Made by a program: the position numbers and the translations under genes. From Polymorphobacter megasporae (GTDB lineage Bacteria; Pseudomonadota; Alphaproteobacteria; Sphingomonadales; Sphingomonadaceae), in assembly GCF_018982885.2 (NCBI RefSeq), contig NZ_CP081848.1, forward strand, positions 806,001 through 870,000: a stretch of 64,000 bases of DNA. The letters run 5' to 3'. This document shows, in pieces, positions 59,665 to 64,000 of the stretch (the first letter of the stretch is position 1; every line of letters begins with the position of its first letter). The notes below the pieces were generated by a model, which was not told the origin of the DNA, ran no database searches, and worked only from the letters and a program-made list of their open reading frames with translations.

Positions 59665-60678
59665 TCAGTTGACAGCAAGCGTCGACGCCGGCGACGGGTC
59701 GAGCAGCAACGTCTCTAGCGCCGCCATGCCGCGCCATCCGGCGTCATAACGGTCAGCGGCGGCGAGCCACGACTGTGCCTTTGATCGCTGCGCAGCGGGG
59801 AGTGCGTTGATCTCGGCGGCGGCAGCTGTGACATTGCCCGCCGCGAGCGCCGCCGCCGCGCGGTCGACCCGCGCCGGGTTCCCGGTGGATGCCGTCCCCG
59901 GACGCACGACGACGCCGGCAAGACTGTCGCGAAAGCCATCCCACCAGCTCTGCGGCACCGTCGTTATCGCCGCGCCCAACGCTGGCCGCAATTGCTCAAG
60001 CCCGCTGCGCAACCCGGGCAGCGTCACCGGGTTGGAACCGAGCACGGTGACCGCATCGACCGCGGCGGCGGAGCGCGGGCCGAACGACCGCCGCAGCGCC
60101 GGCTCAAGCGCACCGAGCCGGGTGCCCTCGGTCAACTGCCGCCGGACCGCGCCCGTGACAAGCATTGCCTGCGCGCGGTCGGCGGCGGTCGTCGCGCTGG
60201 CGAGCGCCGCGGCGGTCGCGGCTGCACCCGAGTCGATTCGCGCGATCAACGCCGCGAGGTCAGTCGCGATCTTGTCGGTCCGCCCAGTCGCAGCGGGGAC
60301 AGTCGCGCCGAGCGTCGCGACCGTCCCCTCGAGCCGCGCGAGGCGCTCGCCACTCGCACCAATGGCAGCTGCGTCACCATTTGGCACGACGACGGCGGGA
60401 CGGGCTTCGATTGCGGCGATCCGGGCATCGAGGGTAGCGAGATCCGCGACCGTCGGCGCGACGGTCGGAGCGAAGCCGGGCAGACGACTGCGAACGGACC
60501 GTTCGAACCACGGATTGGCGATCAGGCCGAGTGCGAAGGCGAGCAGCGCGGCGACGAGTACCCACGCAAAGACAGCACGTTGCGGGCGCGCGGCAACCGG
60601 CACGGCGCGGCTGCGCATCTGGTCGAGGCGCGCGCCAGACAGATCGCTCCCGCCGCGGCCCGTATCGAACGGTTCCAT
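59665..60678 (-). CDS. Mitofilin (Mic60)-like membrane protein
   Basis: 337 residues from ATG 60678 (GGAG seven bases upstream; an ATG two codons earlier is too close). One N-terminal membrane helix (about 36-54), a long Ala-rich helical/coiled-coil region (80-190), and a C-terminal mitofilin-like helical domain with WWDGFRDSLAGVVVRP. Alphaproteobacterial relatives of mitochondrial Mic60 are encoded next to hemD, as here, and shape intracytoplasmic membranes in phototrophs. Sequence similarity is low by nature of the family, so position is part of the evidence. Confidence 0.75.
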   Translation of the reverse strand: MEPFDTGRGGSDLSGARLDQMRSRAVPVAARPQRAVFAWVLVAALLAFALGLIANPWFERSVRSRLPGFAPTVAPTVADLATLDARIAAIEARPAVVVPNGDAAAIGASGERLARLEGTVATLGATVPAATGRTDKIATDLAALIARIDSGAAATAAALASATTAADRAQAMLVTGAVRRQLTEGTRLGALEPALRRSFGPRSAAAVDAVTVLGSNPVTLPGLRSGLEQLRPALGAAITTVPQSWWDGFRDSLAGVVVRPGTASTGNPARVDRAAAALAAGNVTAAAAEINALPAAQRSKAQSWLAAADRYDAGWRGMAALETLLLDPSPASTLAVN

Positions 60679-60700
60679 CGTCATACTCCGCGGGTGACCG

Positions 60701-61378
60701 TCATGAGGCTTTGTCGCACACGACTGCCGCAGCCGCAAAGAGTGCGTCGTCGGTCGGCGCAGCGGCGATTGCGACCGAGCGCCATCCGGCTCCGGCAGCA
60801 GCAGCGGCGGCGGGGCTGATCGCGACGAGTCGCAGCGTATTCCGGGCGATCCCAGCAGCGTCGACCGCGCACGAAAACGCCCCGGCGGAGCGTGGCGAAT
60901 AGAGCGGGACGACGTCGATCGCTCCTGCCGCGAGCGCCGCCACGACGGCGGGCGGCAAGTCGACCGGTACCGCCGCATAGACCTCGCGGACCTCGACGCT
61001 AAGTCCCGGCGGAAACGCCGCAGTGATGCGATCGACTCCGGCGAGGTGAAGAATGCGCGTCAATCCAGCGGCCGCAACGCTGGCGAACATGGCCGCACCA
61101 GTACCCGCACCAGCCCGAACCTCGCGCCAACCTGCCGCGCGCGCCGCCTCGGCGGTCGCCGCCCCGACGGCGAAGGCTGGCAGGCCGAAATAGCGTTCGG
61201 CACCGCTCCCGGCGCAACGAACGCCGTTGGCACTGGTCAGGGCGATCGCCTCGGGTTCGACAGCGAGCGGAGACCACGGCCGCGCTTCGATCCGCAGGAG
61301 CGGCGCCTCGATCACCGTCCCCAGCGTCGCCCATTGCGGTGTCGCTCCGCCCGGGCGTGTGACGAGAATCCGTGTCAC
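60701..61378 (-). CDS. hemD: Uroporphyrinogen-III synthase
   Basis: 225 residues from GTG 61378, overlapping the hemC stop (GTGA). It closes hydroxymethylbilane to uroporphyrinogen III in heme synthesis. The fold is two similar Rossmann-like halves; visible markers are ILVTRPGG at the start, ALTSANGV and VVPLYSPRSAGAF. HemD sequences vary greatly, and the direct coupling to hemC is the strongest support. Confidence 0.88.
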   Translation of the reverse strand: MTRILVTRPGGATPQWATLGTVIEAPLLRIEARPWSPLAVEPEAIALTSANGVRCAGSGAERYFGLPAFAVGAATAEAARAAGWREVRAGAGTGAAMFASVAAAGLTRILHLAGVDRITAAFPPGLSVEVREVYAAVPVDLPPAVVAALAAGAIDVVPLYSPRSAGAFSCAVDAAGIARNTLRLVAISPAAAAAAGAGWRSVAIAAAPTDDALFAAAAVVCDKAS

Positions 61379-62283
61379 TGCCCGCCGAACAGCCCGCGCA
61401 ATTCGGGGCTGGCGGCACCGAGCAAATATGCCGCCAGCGCATCGACCTCGGCGGCGGCGTCTTCGGCGCTGCGGTCAAATGCGCCGCCCTGCCGCTCGCT
61501 GCCGTCGGGCAACAGGATTTCGGCGCGGAAGACGACGCGGCCGCCTTCGATCTGCGCATAAGCGGCAACCGAGCTATGGCAGTCGGCGGCAAGCGCGGCG
61601 AGGAAGCGGCGTTCGAGCAGGACAGCAGAGTGGGTCGGGACGTCGTCAATGGCCGCCAGCAGCGCCGCGACCTCATCGTCGCCCGCGCGACACGTCATCC
61701 CGACCGCGCCCTGCGCCGGCGCGGGGAGCACCGTCGAGAGCGGCAGCGCGACGCCTTCGGCGATGCCGAGCCGATCGAGCCCCGCCGCCGCGAGCAACGT
61801 CGCGTCAGCCTCGCCCGCGGCGATCTTCGCCAGCCGCGTTGCGACATTGCCGCGCAGGGGCACGATGACGATGTCGGGGCGCTCGCCGAGGAGCTGCGCC
61901 GCGCGGCGCGGCGATGATGTTCCGAGCCGAGCGCCCTCGGGCAGAGCCTCGAGGCTCGCCGCGCCAATCAGCCGGTCGCGGACGTCGGCGCGCGGCAGCA
62001 TCGCGGCGATGACGATGCCATCGGCGAGGCGCGTCTCGACGTCCTTCATCGAATGGACCGCGAGATCGATCCGCCCATCGAGCAGGGCGGCGTCGAGCTC
62101 CTTGGTCCACAGCGCCTTGCCGCCGATCTCGGCGAGCGGGCGGTCCTGGACGCGGTCGCCGGTGGTGACGACGACGACGATCTCGACCGCGACATCGTGT
62201 GCCGCGACGAGCGCATCGCGGACCATATGCGCCTGCGCCAGAGCCAGCGGCGAGCCGCGCGTACCGAGCTTGAGGGTTTTCAT
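61375..62283 (-). CDS. hemC: Porphobilinogen deaminase (hydroxymethylbilane synthase)
   Basis: 302 residues. It joins four porphobilinogens to hydroxymethylbilane. [15 protein letters not shown], the catalytic Asp in [22 protein letters not shown] and [12 protein letters not shown] are all present, and the dipyrromethane cofactor-binding Cys is in [10 protein letters not shown]. Divergent from tsaD across 108 bases. Confidence 0.96.
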   Translation of the reverse strand: MKTLKLGTRGSPLALAQAHMVRDALVAAHDVAVEIVVVVTTGDRVQDRPLAEIGGKALWTKELDAALLDGRIDLAVHSMKDVETRLADGIVIAAMLPRADVRDRLIGAASLEALPEGARLGTSSPRRAAQLLGERPDIVIVPLRGNVATRLAKIAAGEADATLLAAAGLDRLGIAEGVALPLSTVLPAPAQGAVGMTCRAGDDEVAALLAAIDDVPTHSAVLLERRFLAALAADCHSSVAAYAQIEGGRVVFRAEILLPDGSERQGGAFDRSAEDAAAEVDALAAYLLGAASPELRGLFGGQ

Positions 62284-62391
62284 CGCGAATCCTTGTGCAA
62301 GCGACGGCGGCGATTGGCAAGATTCGCGGGCGATTGCAACGACCGGCGCGGTTATGCGACGCAGCGCGTGGAACGCGCTATAGGGCGGCAA

Positions 62392-63447
62392 GTGACCGGA
62401 TTTCCCCTCATCCTCGGTATCGAATCGTCGTGCGACGAGACTGCCGTCGCGCTGGTTCGCGGCGACCGGACGATCGTCGCGCAGGCGGTCGCGAGCCAGG
62501 ACGCGGCGCATCGCCCGTTCGGCGGGGTCGTCCCCGAAATCGCCGCGCGGGCGCATGTCGAGGTGCTGACGCCGATGATCGAGCGGGTGCTGGCCGACGG
62601 CGGCGTCACGCTCCGCGAGGTCGATGCGATCGCCGCGACCGCCGGGCCGGGGCTGATCGGCGGAGTGATGGTCGGGCTGGTGACGGGCAAGGCGCTCGCC
62701 TTCGCCGCGAACAAGCCGCTGCTCGCGATCAACCATCTCGAAGGCCATGCGCTGTCGCCGCGTCTGGTCGATCCCGGGCTGGCCTTTCCGTATCTCCTCC
62801 TGCTGGTGTCGGGCGGGCATTGCCAGCTGCTCGCGGTCGACGGCGTCGCGCGCTACCGGCGGCTGGCGACGACGATCGATGACGCGGCGGGGGAGGCGTT
62901 CGACAAGGTCGCGAAGCTGCTCGGCCTCGGCTTTCCCGGCGGTCCGGCGGTCGAGGCGGCGGCGCGGTCGGGCGACCCCGCGCGCTTCAAGCTACCGCGC
63001 CCGTTGCTCGGCTCGCCCGAGCCGCATTTCTCTTTCGCTGGATTGAAGTCGGCGGTCCTGCGCGCCCGCGATGCACTGCCGACGTTGACCGCGACCGACG
63101 CCGCCGACCTTGCCGCCGGGTTTCAAGCTGCTGTCGTCGATTGCCTGCTCGACCGGACAGTGCGCGCGATGGCGCGGATGCCCGAGGCGACGGCGCTGGT
63201 CGTTGCCGGGGGAGTCGCCGCCAACGGCGCGATCCGCGCGGCGCTGACAGGGCTCGCCGCGAGCCGCGGGCTGCCGTTCATCGCGCCGCCGCTGTGGCTG
63301 TGTACCGACAATGCCGCGATGATCGCATGGGCCGGGGCCGAGAGGCTCGCGCTCGGCCTGGTCGACGGGCTCGACGCGGTCGCCCGTCCGCGCTGGCCGC
63401 TCGACCCCGCCGCCGAGCCGGTTCGCGGCGCCGGGGTCAAGGCGTGA
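62392..63447 (+). CDS. tsaD: tRNA N6-threonylcarbamoyladenosine transferase
   Basis: 351 residues from GTG 62392, with AGGG six bases upstream. It transfers threonylcarbamoyl to A37 of ANN-decoding tRNAs. [12 protein letters not shown], the metal-binding [32 protein letters not shown] and GGVAANG are the standard blocks. Its stop overlaps the gpsA GTG. Confidence 0.96.
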   Translation: MTGFPLILGIESSCDETAVALVRGDRTIVAQAVASQDAAHRPFGGVVPEIAARAHVEVLTPMIERVLADGGVTLREVDAIAATAGPGLIGGVMVGLVTGKALAFAANKPLLAINHLEGHALSPRLVDPGLAFPYLLLLVSGGHCQLLAVDGVARYRRLATTIDDAAGEAFDKVAKLLGLGFPGGPAVEAAARSGDPARFKLPRPLLGSPEPHFSFAGLKSAVLRARDALPTLTATDAADLAAGFQAAVVDCLLDRTVRAMARMPEATALVVAGGVAANGAIRAALTGLAASRGLPFIAPPLWLCTDNAAMIAWAGAERLALGLVDGLDAVARPRWPLDPAAEPVRGAGVKA

Positions 63448-64000
63448 GCCTGACGACAATCGGGGTCGTCGGCGGCGGCGCATGGGGCACTGCGCTGGCG
63501 CAGGTCGCGGCGGCGGGAGGGGCTCGGACGACGCTCTGGGCCCGCGAGGCCGAAGTCGTCGCCGGGATCAACGCCGACCACGTCAACGCGCTGTTCCTGC
63601 CCGGCATCGTGCTGTCCCCGTCGATCGTCGCGGTCCCGGCGCTCGACGGGCTGGCCGACGCCGATGCGCTGCTGATCGTCACCCCGGCGCAAGCGATGGC
63701 GGCGGTGCTCGCGGGTCTCGCTGAGCAATCCGCCCGCCCGCTGATCCTCTGCGCCAAGGGCATCGCGCCGGGCGGCCGGTCGATGGCTGAGGTCGCTACC
63801 GAGGCCCTGCCCGGCTGGCCGCTCGCGGTGCTGTCGGGGCCGACCTTTGCGCATGAGGTCGCCGCAGGGCTGCCGACCGCGGTGACGCTCGCCTGCGCCG
63901 ATGAAGCCCTCGGCCAAGCTCTGTGCCAGCGGCTCGCCCTGCCTGCCTTCCGCCCCTATTACAGCGCCGACGTCGTGGGTGCATGCATTGGCGGGGCGGT
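63444..64000 (+). CDS. gpsA: Glycerol-3-phosphate dehydrogenase [NAD(P)+], 3' truncated
   Basis: The first 185 codons are in the window; GTG 63444 overlaps the tsaD stop. The Rossmann motif [12 protein letters not shown] is at residue 8, followed by [27 protein letters not shown] (catalytic-region Lys) and [18 protein letters not shown]. It makes sn-glycerol-3-phosphate for phospholipids. The frame is open to the window edge. Confidence 0.95.
   Translation, partial: MSLTTIGVVGGGAWGTALAQVAAAGGARTTLWAREAEVVAGINADHVNALFLPGIVLSPSIVAVPALDGLADADALLIVTPAQAMAAVLAGLAEQSARPLILCAKGIAPGGRSMAEVATEALPGWPLAVLSGPTFAHEVAAGLPTAVTLACADEALGQALCQRLALPAFRPYYSADVVGACIGGA

Overview
The window looks like chromosome from a high-GC alphaproteobacterium of the order Sphingomonadales. 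The reasons are five large TonB-dependent receptors (TBDTs) in 64 kb, a complete SYK-6-type protocatechuate 4,5-cleavage (lig) pathway, many GTG/ATGA-coupled starts, and a mitofilin-like gene beside hemD/hemC. Genus cannot be fixed from this sequence alone. Genes are tightly packed; no gene-free stretch exceeds 300 bases (the longest, 6328-6597, is 270). I see no insertion sequence, prophage, CRISPR array or obvious pseudogene. Only the first (LysR) and last (gpsA) genes are cut by the window edges.

Layout. 1-1.3 kb: end of a LysR regulator overlapping a PhnZ-type HD oxygenase (phosphonate metabolism). 1.5-6.3 kb: TBDT plus a TPR-sulfotransferase, separated by a strong hairpin. 6.6-12.5 kb: two-partner secretion operon (TpsB barrel, repetitive TpsA exoprotein, L,D-transpeptidase). 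12.8-15.4 kb: second TBDT. 15.5-24.7 kb: two divergent lig operons around a LysR-type regulator that has two HTH domains: ligK-ligU-ligI on the minus strand; an unknown oxidoreductase, ligJ-ligA-ligB-ligC and pobA on the plus strand. 24.8-28.5 kb: benzaldehyde dehydrogenase, hydroxycinnamoyl-CoA hydratase/lyase and a secreted hydrolase, which feed 4-hydroxybenzoate or vanillate toward protocatechuate. 28.5-33.9 kb: secreted hydrolase and LacI regulator, divergent from a coupled P450 / CapA-like / ten-TM membrane protein operon. 34-44.2 kb: two TBDT plus tannase-family esterase units facing each other, with a PrpD-like gene and a MarR regulator between them. 44.4-57.6 kb: a probable LacI regulon containing TBDT, amylosucrase, ROK fructokinase, SUT/SLC45-like sugar importer and five alpha/beta hydrolases, linked by three near-identical 14-bp palindromes. 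57.6-64 kb: housekeeping genes (Trm112-like, Lon-N domain protein, YbbN-like thioredoxin, tRNA-Gly, mitofilin-like, hemD, hemC, tsaD, gpsA).

How it may work together. Read as a whole, 15-57 kb suggests breakdown of plant phenolic esters. Outer-membrane receptors import the ester, periplasmic tannases and HSL-type esterases cut it, aromatic acids go through HCHL/ALDH/PobA to protocatechuate and via LigABCIUJK to pyruvate plus oxaloacetate, and a sucrose core would be imported by the SLC45-like carrier and split by amylosucrase with fructokinase trapping fructose. The acyl-sucrose idea is inference and is the main hypothesis of this report.
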